Notes: a model not told the origin generated them from the sequence alone. A DNA stretch of 64,000 bases from Arthrobacter sp. ISL-48 (GCF_018613805.1 NZ_JAGGPL010000014.1:1-64000), one strand, 5' to 3'; counted from the stretch's first letter, positions 1 through 8,092 are shown. Program-made: numbers and translations.

Positions 1-216
1 CAAAGCGAACAACAAGACTGGGAGCCACCGGACTGGCTCTCATTCACCGGACGCGAATTCCAACACGAAGAACAAGACTGGGAGCCACCCGAGTGGCCGG
101 ATGAAACCCAGATCCATGACGCCGAGCCACCCGAAGATCCCGGGCTAACCCAAAACCCCTTCCCGGACTGGGAAATTCCAGACGGCGCAGCGCTGTGCGC
201 ACCCTCAGGGACGTGA
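1..216 (+). CDS. C-terminal part of an acidic, Trp/Pro-rich protein (5' end outside window)
   Basis: An open frame enters from the left edge and stops at TGA 214-216, giving 71 residues. The peptide is acidic and carries two copies of a QDWEPP(D/E)W motif about 20 residues apart, then a looser third (PFPDWEIP). Acidic proline-rich tails of this style occur at the end of the abundant DUF222/HNH-endonuclease (13E12-type) proteins of Arthrobacter, but no catalytic domain is visible here, so that link is only a guess. Codon bias (G/C third positions) supports translation in this frame. Confidence 0.5.
   Translation, partial: QSEQQDWEPPDWLSFTGREFQHEEQDWEPPEWPDETQIHDAEPPEDPGLTQNPFPDWEIPDGAALCAPSGT
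7..97 (+). repeat. 60-bp-spaced imperfect direct repeat in coding sequence
   Basis: A block of about 30 bp starting at 7 recurs at 67 with few differences (shared core CAAGACTGGGAGCCACC). It encodes the repeated QDWEPP peptide of the partial protein, so this is an in-frame coding repeat rather than a mobile element. Confidence 0.6.
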
Positions 217-417
217 TGCCGGCGCGCCGAGAGTACGAGCACCGCGCCGGGTTGTGCCCCGCTGCCAGCGGAGTGGCGCAGAACCTGTACCAACAGCGTC
301 CGGTGCCGGCGGAGCGCTGGTTGGCGCTGGTTGGAGTGCTGAGTGCTGGGTGCTTGGGTGCGGGGGCCCTTGGAGGTCAGAGGGAGGGCCGCAAGTGTTC
401 GTCCGTGCTGTCCGGCT

Positions 418-445
418 TTGCCCGCCACGCGCGGCAGGCTAGATT
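418..445 (+). promoter_or_regulatory. sigma-70-like promoter of the dehydrogenase/PTPS/GT4 cassette
   Basis: TTGCCC (418-423) and TAGATT (440-445) are separated by 16 bp. Transcription would begin about 452, only a few bases before the ATG at 456, so the mRNA may be leaderless. The preceding 200 bp (217-417) hold only G/T-rich imperfect repeats and no gene I can support. Confidence 0.4.
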
Positions 446-455
446 CATAAGCAAG

Positions 456-1559
456 ATGACTAATTCAGGCAAAGCAGCGCAGGCAACCGCATATTGGACC
501 ACGGGGCCCCAGCACGGTGAGCTCCGATCCGAGGAGCTGCACGCCCCGGGACCGGACGAGGCACTGGTCCGCACGCTTTACTCGGGGATTAGCAAGGGCA
601 CGGAGATCGTGGTCCACACCTGTTCCGTCCCGCCGCGGGTCGCCGAGGAGATGCGGGCCCCACACCAGGAAGGCTCCTTCCCCTCACCCGTCAAGTTTGG
701 CTACCTGTCAGTGGGCGTGGTGGAGCAGGGGCCGGAAGGCTGGGTAGGCCAGAAGGTCTTCTGCCTGAACCCGCACCAGGACCGCTATGTCGTCGCCACG
801 GATGCGCTCACCCGGATTCCCGACGGCGTTCCTGCCCGACGGGCGGTGCTTACCGGCACGGTGGAAACCGCCGTCAATGCCCTCTGGGAGGCCGGCCCCA
901 GGCTGGGGGACCGGATCGCCGTCGTGGGCGCGGGCCTGGTGGGAGGAATGGTCGCCACCCTCCTCCGCACGTTCCCGCTGGATCGCCTGCAACTGGTGGA
1001 CCTGGATCCGGAGCGCAAACACCTTGCGGACCGGCTCGGGGTGGAATTCGCCCATCCGGACGACGCCTTGGCGGATTGCGACATCGTCTTCCATTGCTCC
1101 GCCTCGCAAGAGGGCTTGGCCCGCAGCCTGCAGCTTGCCGGCGACGAAGGGGACATTATCGAGATGTCCTGGTACGCCAACCACAATGTCACCCTGCCAC
1201 TTGGCGAGGATTTCCACGCGAGGCGGCTGTCCATCCGCGCCAGTCAGGTGGGCGTTGTATCCCGGGCCCGGCGCCACCGGCGGACCAACGCAGACCGCCT
1301 GGACCTGGCCGTCTCGCTACTCAAGGACCCCGTCTTCGACATTTTCCTCACCGGATTATCGCCTTTCGCGGACCTGCCCGACGTAGTCCAGCGCCTCACC
1401 GACGGCAAACTCGAAGCCCTCTGCCACGTCATCGAATACCCCGACAGCCGCACCCAAGAGACCGGACCCGAAGACTCCCGCCCCGAAGACACCCGCTCCG
1501 AAGACACCCACCACGAAGACAACCGCCCCCAAGACACCGACCGCGAAGACCAGAGGTAG
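456..1559 (+). CDS. Zinc-type (MDR) dehydrogenase of a pterin-like cassette
   Basis: This 367-residue protein belongs to the medium-chain dehydrogenase/reductase superfamily. It shows a GroES-like N-terminal half and a Rossmann fold with the nucleotide loop GAGLVGG followed by an acidic strand end (LVDLD), suggesting NAD(H). The four-Cys structural zinc site of classical alcohol dehydrogenases is absent. The frame is open further upstream, but homology begins at the ATG at 456, right after a TAGATT -10 box, so I use that start. It ends 3 bp before a PTPS-like gene and is probably cotranscribed with it and a GT4 glycosyltransferase. A reduction or oxidation of a small, perhaps pterin-like, substrate is inferred. 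The last 30 residues are an acidic five-residue repeat that looks like a late expansion. Confidence 0.8.
   Translation: MTNSGKAAQATAYWTTGPQHGELRSEELHAPGPDEALVRTLYSGISKGTEIVVHTCSVPPRVAEEMRAPHQEGSFPSPVKFGYLSVGVVEQGPEGWVGQKVFCLNPHQDRYVVATDALTRIPDGVPARRAVLTGTVETAVNALWEAGPRLGDRIAVVGAGLVGGMVATLLRTFPLDRLQLVDLDPERKHLADRLGVEFAHPDDALADCDIVFHCSASQEGLARSLQLAGDEGDIIEMSWYANHNVTLPLGEDFHARRLSIRASQVGVVSRARRHRRTNADRLDLAVSLLKDPVFDIFLTGLSPFADLPDVVQRLTDGKLEALCHVIEYPDSRTQETGPEDSRPEDTRSEDTHHEDNRPQDTDREDQR
1470..1556 (+). repeat. 15-bp tandem repeat encoding an acidic EDxRx tail
   Basis: Five 15-bp units beginning GAAGACWCCCG and a partial sixth run from 1470 to the stop of the dehydrogenase. They encode EDSRP, EDTRS, EDTHH, EDNRP, QDTDR and ED. 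Unit length is a multiple of three, so copy-number change keeps the frame. Confidence 0.8.
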
Positions 1560-1562
1560 CCA

Positions 1563-1958
1563 ATGTTCAGCTTGACCGTCCGCCGCCATTTCATGATTGC
1601 CCACAGCCTTCCGCGCGAGGTTTTCGGCCCGGCCCAGTCCCTTCATGGGGCTACCTTCGTAGCGGAAGTGACCTTCCGGCGTCGTCGTCTGAACCAGGAC
1701 GCAATCGTGCTGGATATCGGAGCGGCGGGAACCATCATCGAGGAGGTCCTTGCCGGGCTCAATTACCGCAACCTGGATGAACACCCGGACTTTGACGGCA
1801 AGCTCACCACAACCGAGGCGCTCGCCGAATACATCGCCCGGTCCGTGGCAGCGCAGCTGAAGGACAGCGACGACGGCCGCGAACTCGCCGGGATCGACGT
1901 CACCCTCCGCGAGAATCCGGACGCCTGGGCAACGTTCACGCTCGACCTCGTGGGCTGA
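1563..1958 (+). CDS. 6-pyruvoyl-tetrahydropterin synthase / QueD-like protein, divergent
   Basis: At 131 residues this matches the one-domain T-fold family of PTPS and 6-carboxytetrahydropterin synthase (QueD). Visible family marks are IAHSLP (first zinc His, residue 14), LHGATF (second zinc His, residue 28), LNYRNLDEHPDF and the pterin-anchoring Glu in TLREN. It departs from canonical enzymes: the HGH zinc motif is HGA, the LDH part of the catalytic triad is LNY, and the protein contains no cysteine, so the catalytic Cys is missing. It may catalyse a different reaction on a pterin-like compound or bind one. It lies 3 bp after the dehydrogenase and 5 bp before the glycosyltransferase, so the three genes are very likely one operon. 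Confidence 0.85.
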   Translation: MFSLTVRRHFMIAHSLPREVFGPAQSLHGATFVAEVTFRRRRLNQDAIVLDIGAAGTIIEEVLAGLNYRNLDEHPDFDGKLTTTEALAEYIARSVAAQLKDSDDGRELAGIDVTLRENPDAWATFTLDLVG

Positions 1959-1963
1959 CAACG

Positions 1964-3031
1964 GTGCGCCGCCTCAGGCTCCTGGTCCCCGCCAATATCC
2001 GCCACAACTCCGGCGGCAACGTCTACAACGCCCGGCTTGTCCGGGGGCTGCAGGGATTGGGCGTTGACGTTGAGGTGCTGGCGGTGGACGGATCCTGGCC
2101 GGACGCCACTGCTAAAGAACGACGGCGGCTGGGCAGTCTGCTGGGTGCAGGGGAACCTCGGGCGGGACTCGACGCCGGGACGGTCACCATCGTGGACGGA
2201 CTGATCGCCTGCAGCGCTCCCGACGAACTCGAGTACGCGGCGGCCGCGGGCCAGCAGGCCTGGGTGCTGCTGCACATGCCGTCCATCGCCGAACCGGCGA
2301 GGGAGGCCAGGGCCCTGCGCGCAGTGGCAGGCGTGATCTGTACCAGCACCTCCACCGCACAGGCGATCAACGCTCAGCACGGACTGACTTCCAGCCACAT
2401 CGCGCTGCCCGGCACGGAACCCGCACCCGTGGCCACGGGCTCGAACCCGCCGCATATCACTGCTGTGGCTGCGTTGCTGCCCAACAAGGACCAATTGCTT
2501 ACCGTGAAGGCGCTGGCCTTGCTGCAGGACCTGGACTGGACGGCCTCCCTCGTGGGCTCAGAGGACGCCGATCCGGAATACGCCCAGCAGGTCCGCACAG
2601 CAATCACAGACCAGGGAATCCAAGACAAGGTACGGCTGACAGGCGAACTGACAGGGGACGCGCTGGACAACGAATGGGAACGAGCCGACTTGAGCCTGCT
2701 GGTGTCCCGGGAAGAGGCCTTCGGGCTGGTGGTCACCGAATCGCTCGCCCGTGGCGTCCCGGTCATCGTCCGGCAGGGGACGGGCGCCGTGGCCGCACTG
2801 ACATCCGCGAGCCCTTCCGCAGGGGAAGCGGACGTCCTGGAGAGCACGCTGCCGGGCGCCGCCGTCGGCCTCTCCGGCAGCCCCGAACCGCTGGCGGCGG
2901 TGCTCCGGCACTGGCTGGAGGAACCTCGGCTGAGGTCCGCCTGGCGCGAGGCGGCCCTGGCCGCACGCGAGCGGCTGCCCGGCTGGGACGTCACCGCGCG
3001 CACGGTGCTGGGGATCGTCGGAGGCCACTGA
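1964..3031 (+). CDS. GT4-family glycosyltransferase
   Basis: The 355-residue product has the GT-B fold expected of family 4 glycosyltransferases: an N-terminal loop with SGGNVYNARLV for acceptor binding and a C-terminal donor site with the E-x7-E signature EEAFGLVVTE. It starts with GTG at 1964, 5 bp after the PTPS-like gene. It should use an NDP-sugar; the acceptor is unknown. Being locked in an operon with a pterin-synthase homologue suggests glycosylation of a pterin-like metabolite, as known for cyanobacterial pterin glycosides, but that is inference. A general retaining glycosyltransferase on another metabolite is the alternative. Confidence 0.8.
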   Translation: MRRLRLLVPANIRHNSGGNVYNARLVRGLQGLGVDVEVLAVDGSWPDATAKERRRLGSLLGAGEPRAGLDAGTVTIVDGLIACSAPDELEYAAAAGQQAWVLLHMPSIAEPAREARALRAVAGVICTSTSTAQAINAQHGLTSSHIALPGTEPAPVATGSNPPHITAVAALLPNKDQLLTVKALALLQDLDWTASLVGSEDADPEYAQQVRTAITDQGIQDKVRLTGELTGDALDNEWERADLSLLVSREEAFGLVVTESLARGVPVIVRQGTGAVAALTSASPSAGEADVLESTLPGAAVGLSGSPEPLAAVLRHWLEEPRLRSAWREAALAARERLPGWDVTARTVLGIVGGH

Positions 3032-3078
3032 ACAGGCCGCGAGGCGTCGGGATCGCCTAACCGCTGCCGGGGCCGCTG

Positions 3079-4326
3079 ATGGACAATGAGGCCATGACCA
3101 CGCCCGTGCCGTCCGCCACCGCATTCGACCTGCCCACGCCGGAACGGCTCACCCCGAGCCTGATGCGGGCGTGGGCCTGGCACAAACAGGGGCTGGACGG
3201 CAGCCTCCGGGGTGCGGACTCGGCGGAAGTCTTCAGCCAGGCTGGCTGGGCCCGCTCGGTAGGTGGAGCCAACCCCTACCTCACGCTCTTTGCGCGCGCC
3301 GGGATCAGCCGCGAGCAGGCGGACGCCGATGTCTTGTCCCTGAAAATCCATGAACTCCCCGCAGCGCGGGGCTGCACGTACGTCCTGGGCCACAACGACT
3401 TTGCCTGGGCTCTCCAGATCGGCCGGGAGGCGGCGGCCGCGCCCTTCCGCGTGCTGGCAAGGATGGGGGTGGAACGTGGCGAGATAACGCTGCTGGAGGA
3501 GCAGATCCTGCACGCGCTGGCCGAAGCCAGCGGTCCGCTTGATCCCAAGCAGCTCAAGGACGAGTTGGGTGACTCAGTCCGGAACCTTGGCGAGGAGGGT
3601 AAGAGGAAAGGCGCCGCTACCACCCTGCCCACCGCACTGGGCCTCCTGCAGGCGGACGGTCGGATCCGCCGCGTGCCGGTGAACGGCCGGCTGGACCAGC
3701 AGCGCTACGCCTATACGCTGTGGGAAATGCCGGCCGTCACCTTGGACGATGGCTCCGTCCGCAGCCTCCTCATGGAGCGATACCTCGGCTGGACAGGCGG
3801 TGCCACCTTCAAGCAGTCGCAATGGTTCACCGGCTTTACCGTGGCGGACAGCAAGGCGGCATTCGCCGCCGTCGGCGCCGTGGAGGTGCCCACCGCAGCA
3901 GGCGAGGTGCTGTGGATGCTGCCCGACGACGTTGGCCGGCTCGCCGCCTTTGAGGCGCCCGGAGAGGAACAAATCCAGTTGCTGGCGGGCACCGATTCAC
4001 TAGTCCTGCTCCGGCGGAACTCCGGGGACATGCTCGAAGAGCGGGACAGGGGCAAGAAGGTGCTCGATGCGACGCTGGCTCTTCAGGCCGACCTCCCAGA
4101 CCACCCGATCCTGGACCGCGGCCGGATCGTCGGACTCTGGCAGTACGATCCGGTGAAGGAACGAATCGCCCACTGGCTCTTTGACGGTCCCACGCCTGCC
4201 GTGACGCAGCGGGTCGCCGAGGTGGAGGCCTGGATACGCGCCGAGCTGGGTGATTTCCGCTCCTTCAGCCTGGACTCGCCGGCATCCCGGAAGAGCCGCA
4301 TCGATTTTCTGGACGCTGCCGTCTAG
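3079..4326 (+). CDS. Winged-helix, AlkZ/YcaQ-like (HTH_42) protein
   Basis: This 415-residue protein matches the COG3214 winged-helix family that includes the DNA interstrand-crosslink glycosylases AlkZ and YcaQ. The N-terminal helix WAWHKQGL and the C-terminal segment LDRGRIVGLWQYDP are typical. The short QxQ/QxD catalytic motif expected about 30-40 residues into AlkZ enzymes is not seen at the matching place (ARSVGGANPYL), so this may be a non-glycosylase or diverged branch. An alternative ATG at 3094 removes five residues. Its stop overlaps the stop of convergent tadA by 4 bp. Confidence 0.7.
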   Translation: MDNEAMTTPVPSATAFDLPTPERLTPSLMRAWAWHKQGLDGSLRGADSAEVFSQAGWARSVGGANPYLTLFARAGISREQADADVLSLKIHELPAARGCTYVLGHNDFAWALQIGREAAAAPFRVLARMGVERGEITLLEEQILHALAEASGPLDPKQLKDELGDSVRNLGEEGKRKGAATTLPTALGLLQADGRIRRVPVNGRLDQQRYAYTLWEMPAVTLDDGSVRSLLMERYLGWTGGATFKQSQWFTGFTVADSKAAFAAVGAVEVPTAAGEVLWMLPDDVGRLAAFEAPGEEQIQLLAGTDSLVLLRRNSGDMLEERDRGKKVLDATLALQADLPDHPILDRGRIVGLWQYDPVKERIAHWLFDGPTPAVTQRVAEVEAWIRAELGDFRSFSLDSPASRKSRIDFLDAAV

Positions 4327-4838
4327 GAACCGTTCGGCTGGGCACGGTGTCCGGCGAAGAATTCCCTGAGCAACGCTCCGCATTCCGCTTCCCGGACACC
4401 CGCGTAGACCTCCACCCAGTGGTTGAGGCGTCGCTCGCGGAGGATGTCAAAGACTGAACCGGCGGCGCCGGCCTTCTCGTCCCAGGCGCCGAAGACCACC
4501 CGGGGTATGCGCGCCAGCACAACGGCGCCTGCGCACATGGCGCAGGGCTCCAGCGTGACCACCAGGGTGCAGTCTGCAAGCCGCCAGCCGTCCGCGGTGC
4601 CGCCACCTTGGATGGAGAGCTCACGCAAACGGTCCGCAGCCTGGCGGATGGCCACTACTTCGGCATGGGCGGTGGGGTCTCCGAGGGCCTCCCTCTGGTT
4701 CCGCCCCGAACCCAGCACGTCGCCGTCGGGCCCGATTACGACGGCGCCGATGGGCACATCGTGCGTGGCAAGGGCGCTCCGGGCCTCGTCCAGGGCAAGG
4801 CCCATCCACTCGCCGTGTTTCATTTCTGCCGGGACCAT
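4323..4838 (-). CDS. tadA: tRNA-specific adenosine deaminase
   Basis: The protein (171 residues) is a zinc-dependent deaminase of the CDA fold. HAE (His58, catalytic Glu60) and PCAMC (Cys99, Cys102) supply the zinc site and proton shuttle. TadA converts adenosine 34 of tRNA-Arg(ACG) to inosine; that tRNA is encoded at 21469-21542. I use ATG 4838 because a TATCAT -10 box sits 6 nt upstream, pointing to a leaderless mRNA; an internal Met (4823) is possible. A guanine or cytidine deaminase paralogue is less likely given the PCAMC context and length. Confidence 0.85.
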   Translation of the reverse strand: MVPAEMKHGEWMGLALDEARSALATHDVPIGAVVIGPDGDVLGSGRNQREALGDPTAHAEVVAIRQAADRLRELSIQGGGTADGWRLADCTLVVTLEPCAMCAGAVVLARIPRVVFGAWDEKAGAAGSVFDILRERRLNHWVEVYAGVREAECGALLREFFAGHRAQPNGS

Positions 4839-4844
4839 GGCTCA

Positions 4845-4850
4845 ATGATA
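4845..4850 (-). promoter_or_regulatory. -10 box of leaderless tadA
   Basis: On the minus strand TATCAT is followed by 6 nt and then the tadA ATG. This spacing puts the transcription start on or next to the start codon. Confidence 0.4.
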
Positions 4851-4899
4851 GTTTCGAAGGATATCCAGACTTGGACGGCACTGACGCGAGGAGGCAGCC

Positions 4900-5691
4900 G
4901 TGGACACCCTCCCAGAGCGGCTTAGAGAGTGGTTCAAACCGTACGCGGCATTGACCATCACTATCCTGATGGGTGGCGGGATCATAGTGGCGCTGGCGCT
5001 TCTCGGTGCTGAAGTGTACGACAACGTTGTGGACAATGCCGGCCTGGCCAACCTGGACAAGCCTGCCCTTAGGTATGCCGAAGGGCTGAGGAATCCCGGG
5101 CTGGATGCCGCCGTTACAGGGTTTACGAACATCGGTGGCGGCATTGGCATGCCAATCCTCGCCAGCATCCTTACCGCCTGGCTGACTTTCCTCGGAAGGA
5201 CGTGGCGGCCTCTCATTCTTGTGGGCGGCGCCGCCGCCTTCTCCACGTCAGCAACGACGTTCGGCAAGAAGCTCGTTGGACGGACCAGGCCAGACCATGC
5301 GGACGCAGTGCCCCCGTTCGAGACATCACCATCCTTTCCAAGCGGGCACACATTGAACACCACGGTGGTGATCGGTGTGGTGATTTACCTGACCTGCCTA
5401 CAGTTTCACCGGACGATGGTCCGCGTATCTTTGATAGCCGGCGGAACGCTCTTTATCCTCGCCATGGGACTCAGCCGGGTGTTCCTGGGACACCATTGGC
5501 TTACGGACGTCATCGCCGGGTGGCTTCTGGGCCTGATCTGGGTGTGCATGGTGATTCTGGCGCATCGGCTCTTCCACTTCTTCAGGCGGCGGGAACACCG
5601 CGGCCCCGCCCCGACCTTCGACAGGCCCGTGGTGCGTGACGTGGTGCAGAACGACGGCATTACGGGGCCGGGGAAGGGGAGCGCCGGATGA
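4900..5691 (+). CDS. PAP2-family membrane phosphatase
   Basis: A 263-residue integral membrane protein with about six hydrophobic segments and all three phosphatase motifs of the PAP2/lipid phosphate phosphatase family: [13 protein letters not shown] and [12 protein letters not shown] (catalytic His residues in the second and third). It probably dephosphorylates a lipid such as undecaprenyl diphosphate or phosphatidate at the outer face of the membrane. The GTG start is chosen because GAGGAGG lies 6 nt upstream. It ends 13 bp before upp, but upp has its own -10 box. Confidence 0.8.
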   Translation: MDTLPERLREWFKPYAALTITILMGGGIIVALALLGAEVYDNVVDNAGLANLDKPALRYAEGLRNPGLDAAVTGFTNIGGGIGMPILASILTAWLTFLGRTWRPLILVGGAAAFSTSATTFGKKLVGRTRPDHADAVPPFETSPSFPSGHTLNTTVVIGVVIYLTCLQFHRTMVRVSLIAGGTLFILAMGLSRVFLGHHWLTDVIAGWLLGLIWVCMVILAHRLFHFFRRREHRGPAPTFDRPVVRDVVQNDGITGPGKGSAG

Positions 5692-5704
5692 TAGTTTTGA
5701 GCCC

Positions 5705-6340
5705 ATGCGCACTCTCGTTGTGGACCACCCGCTGGTCGCCCATAAGCTCACTGTCCTGCGGGACAAGAACACTCCGTCCCCGGTCTTCCGGCAGTTAACG
5801 GAAGAGCTGGTGACGCTCCTCGCATACGAGGCCACCCGCGACGTCCGCACCGAACCCGTCACCATTCAGACGCCGGTCAGCAGTACCGTCGGCACAGCGT
5901 TCACCAAACCCACGCCGCTGGTGGTCCCCATCCTGCGTGCGGGCCTTGGCATGCTGGAGGGCATGACCAAGCTGGTCCCCACCGCAGAGGTGGGCTTCCT
6001 GGGCATGGCCCGGGACGAGGAAACCCTGGATATCATCACGTATGCCGAGCGCCTCCCCGAGGACCTCACGGACCGGCAGATCTTTGTGCTCGACCCCATG
6101 CTGGCAACCGGCGGGACCCTGCGGGAGGCCATCAAGTTCCTCTTTAGGCGGGGCGCCTCGGACGTGACCTGCATTTGCCTCCTGGCCGCGCCCGAAGGCC
6201 TGGCCAAGCTGGAGGAGGAACTCTCCGGCGCCAACGTCACCATCGTGCTTGCCTCTATTGACGAGAAACTCAACGAGAAGTCCTACATCGTCCCCGGACT
6301 GGGCGACGCAGGCGATCGCCTGTACGGCATCGCCGGCTGA
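5705..6340 (+). CDS. upp: Uracil phosphoribosyltransferase
   Basis: The 211-residue product matches Upp in length and sequence. It converts uracil and PRPP to UMP (pyrimidine salvage). The PRPP-binding loop is [12 protein letters not shown] and the C-terminal uracil-binding region ([12 protein letters not shown]) is intact. ATG 5705 is preceded at 7 nt by TAGTTT, suggesting a leaderless transcript; no Shine-Dalgarno sequence is present. Confidence 0.95.
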   Translation: MRTLVVDHPLVAHKLTVLRDKNTPSPVFRQLTEELVTLLAYEATRDVRTEPVTIQTPVSSTVGTAFTKPTPLVVPILRAGLGMLEGMTKLVPTAEVGFLGMARDEETLDIITYAERLPEDLTDRQIFVLDPMLATGGTLREAIKFLFRRGASDVTCICLLAAPEGLAKLEEELSGANVTIVLASIDEKLNEKSYIVPGLGDAGDRLYGIAG

Positions 6341-6354
6341 CCGGACGATCCCAA

Positions 6355-6386
6355 AAGGCTTCCAGGTCCCTATCCCACGAAGCCTT
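6355..6386 (+). terminator. Possible weak terminator after upp
   Basis: AAGGCTTC (6355-6362) and GAAGCCTT (6379-6386) form an 8-bp stem with a 16-nt loop. There is no long T run, so termination efficiency is doubtful. Confidence 0.35.
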
Positions 6387-6419
6387 CCGGATTCCTCATC
6401 CCACCGCTAGCCTGTCCGG

Positions 6420-6809
6420 ATGGACTGGAAACTTGAACTTGTGTTTGTCCCGGTGTCCGACGTGGACCGCGCCAAGGACTTCTATGTCAATAAGGTGGGG
6501 TTCAACGCGGACTTCGACGAGCGGCCCAGCGACTCCATCCGCTTTGTCCAGCTCACCCCACCGGGCTCAGGCTGCTCCATCTGTATCGGCGAGGGACTGA
6601 ACGACGCGCCGCCCGGCACCGCTCCAAGCCTGCAGTTGGTAGTGAGCGACATCCAGGCGGCTCACGACCACCTCAAAGGCAATGGCGTGGACGTGAGCGA
6701 TGTGGACGTGCAGGAGTGGGGACACTTCGTATATTTCGCGGATCCGGACGGCAACAAGTGGGCCGTGCAGTACATCCCGGGCCGGGAAGCCGCCGTGCCG
6801 TCCGCGTAA
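6420..6809 (+). CDS. VOC (glyoxalase/bleomycin-resistance) family protein
   Basis: A 129-residue single vicinal-oxygen-chelate domain. The pattern ELVFVPVSDVDRAKDFYVNKVGF begins the first beta-alpha-beta unit, and VYFADPDGNKWAVQ ends the second; metal ligands would come from these edge strands. The substrate cannot be told. The start codon follows TAGCCT by exactly 6 nt, another leaderless arrangement. Confidence 0.8.
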   Translation: MDWKLELVFVPVSDVDRAKDFYVNKVGFNADFDERPSDSIRFVQLTPPGSGCSICIGEGLNDAPPGTAPSLQLVVSDIQAAHDHLKGNGVDVSDVDVQEWGHFVYFADPDGNKWAVQYIPGREAAVPSA

Positions 6810-6881
6810 ACAGGCGGGTTTCCTGGAGCCAGCCGCGTAACCGAGCCGGGGCGGCGGACGATGGTAGGGCAAGATTGAACC

Positions 6882-7562
6882 ATGAGCCTCCCCACGTCGG
6901 CCCCCACCCGCACCCTGACCTGCCGCGCTGTCCTCTTTGACATGGACGGCACCCTGGTGGATTCCACCGCTGTGGTGGAACAGGTGTGGAGCGAGTTTGC
7001 CGAGCGCTATGGCCTGGATTTCGCCGAGATCCTGCGTACGTCCCATGGTGTCAGGGCGGGTGACACGGTGCGCCGTTTTGCGCCGGCCGGAGCCGACGTC
7101 GTCGCGCTGACGGACGAGCTCGGTGCCATGGAACGGGTCCGGACCCGGGGCATCGTTGCGTTGCCCGGAGCCGCGGAACTGCTGCGCACCCTTCCCTTGG
7201 ATGCCGTTGCCCTGGTGACATCAGCCGACCGGATCCTTGCCGATATCCGGATGGAGGCCGCGGGCCTGGCCATGCCGGCCACCGCCGTTACTGCCGACCT
7301 CATTACCCACGGCAAGCCACATCCGGAAGGCTATCTTCGGGCCGCCGAGCTCTTGGGGGTTGAGCCGGCCGAGGCTTTGGTGTTCGAGGACGCCCCGGCG
7401 GGAATCGCGGCCGGCATGGCTGCCGGCATCCGTACGGTGGCGGTGGGCCCGAAGACCGGCCCTCTCCCCGACGGGGTGCTCCACATTGCCGACTACAGTT
7501 CAGTCTCAGCGACGGTGGATACGGACGGCGCAGGGCGCAGGGTCATTTCTTTCCTGCTTTGA
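6882..7562 (+). CDS. HAD-family sugar-phosphate phosphatase
   Basis: The protein (226 residues) is a subclass IA haloacid-dehalogenase hydrolase. Motif I is DMDGTLVDS (nucleophile and acid/base Asp), motif II is VTSA, motif III Lys is in HGKPHPEGY, and motif IV is FEDAPAG. The GKPxPEGYL and FEDAPAGI patterns resemble glycerol-3-phosphatase and 2-deoxyglucose-6-phosphatase enzymes. The 3' end overlaps the convergent YdeI-family gene by 20 bp. Confidence 0.8.
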   Translation: MSLPTSAPTRTLTCRAVLFDMDGTLVDSTAVVEQVWSEFAERYGLDFAEILRTSHGVRAGDTVRRFAPAGADVVALTDELGAMERVRTRGIVALPGAAELLRTLPLDAVALVTSADRILADIRMEAAGLAMPATAVTADLITHGKPHPEGYLRAAELLGVEPAEALVFEDAPAGIAAGMAAGIRTVAVGPKTGPLPDGVLHIADYSSVSATVDTDGAGRRVISFLL

Positions 7563-7986
7563 GGTCAGCCACAACCTTCGCGATCCTACGGGCCCTGGTC
7601 TCGCCTGTCTTTGCATCGCCGATGGGCTCGACGTACCGCCGCTGGGCGCTGTAGTTCAGCGTGGCGTAAAAGGCCTGGGCTTCCGGTTCGGCAGCCAGGG
7701 CGGCGGCGAGATCATCAGGAACTTCCACGATGCGCGGCTGGGTGTCCAGTTCCACGTCCACCTCCACCGTGTCGCCAGCGGTAACCCCGGTGAATTCCCG
7801 GTTGGCCGAGCTGACCCCGATAAGGTTCTGTCCGCCCATGACCGCAATGCTGCTCCGGTAGCTCTTGCCATTGATGGTCACAACCACCGGCGGGCGCTTG
7901 CCCGCGTCCAGCGCGGAGATGATGTCCTCCGGAACCTCAATGCCCGCCTTGTTGCCGCTGCCCAGGATGGTGGTGGTAAATTTCAT
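7543..7986 (-). CDS. YdeI/OmdA-type protein with DUF1905 domain
   Basis: This 147-residue protein begins with a DUF1905 beta-barrel-like domain (GIEVPEDIISALDAGKRPPVVVTINGKS fits its core, here spanning about residues 14-42) and ends with the short Lys/Arg-rich YdeI C-terminal motif (AQRRYVEPI...ETRARRIAK). The biochemical role is unknown. I start at MKFTTT (7986); the upstream extension has no homology. Its stop lies inside the convergent HAD phosphatase gene. Confidence 0.75.
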   Translation of the reverse strand: MKFTTTILGSGNKAGIEVPEDIISALDAGKRPPVVVTINGKSYRSSIAVMGGQNLIGVSSANREFTGVTAGDTVEVDVELDTQPRIVEVPDDLAAALAAEPEAQAFYATLNYSAQRRYVEPIGDAKTGETRARRIAKVVADLKAGKK

Positions 7987-8011
7987 GGTCCCAGTATGCC
8001 GCCGGACTCCG

Positions 8012-8059
8012 CCCACCGACAGACCCGCCCACCGACAGACCCTCCGACCGACAGGGAGG
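8012..8059. repeat. 16-bp tandem repeat, three copies
   Basis: Two nearly identical units (CCCACCGACAGACCCG, then the same ending in T) and a third degenerate one occupy the short gap between two minus-strand genes. No function is evident. Confidence 0.7.
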
Positions 8060-8092
8060 GCGCCAGTTGCGGAAAGACGTTTTAAGCCACGC

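Noticed and set aside
195..455. Upstream extension of the dehydrogenase frame
   Set aside because: No homology, overlaps the preceding gene end and covers the promoter; the start at 456 fits the -10 box.
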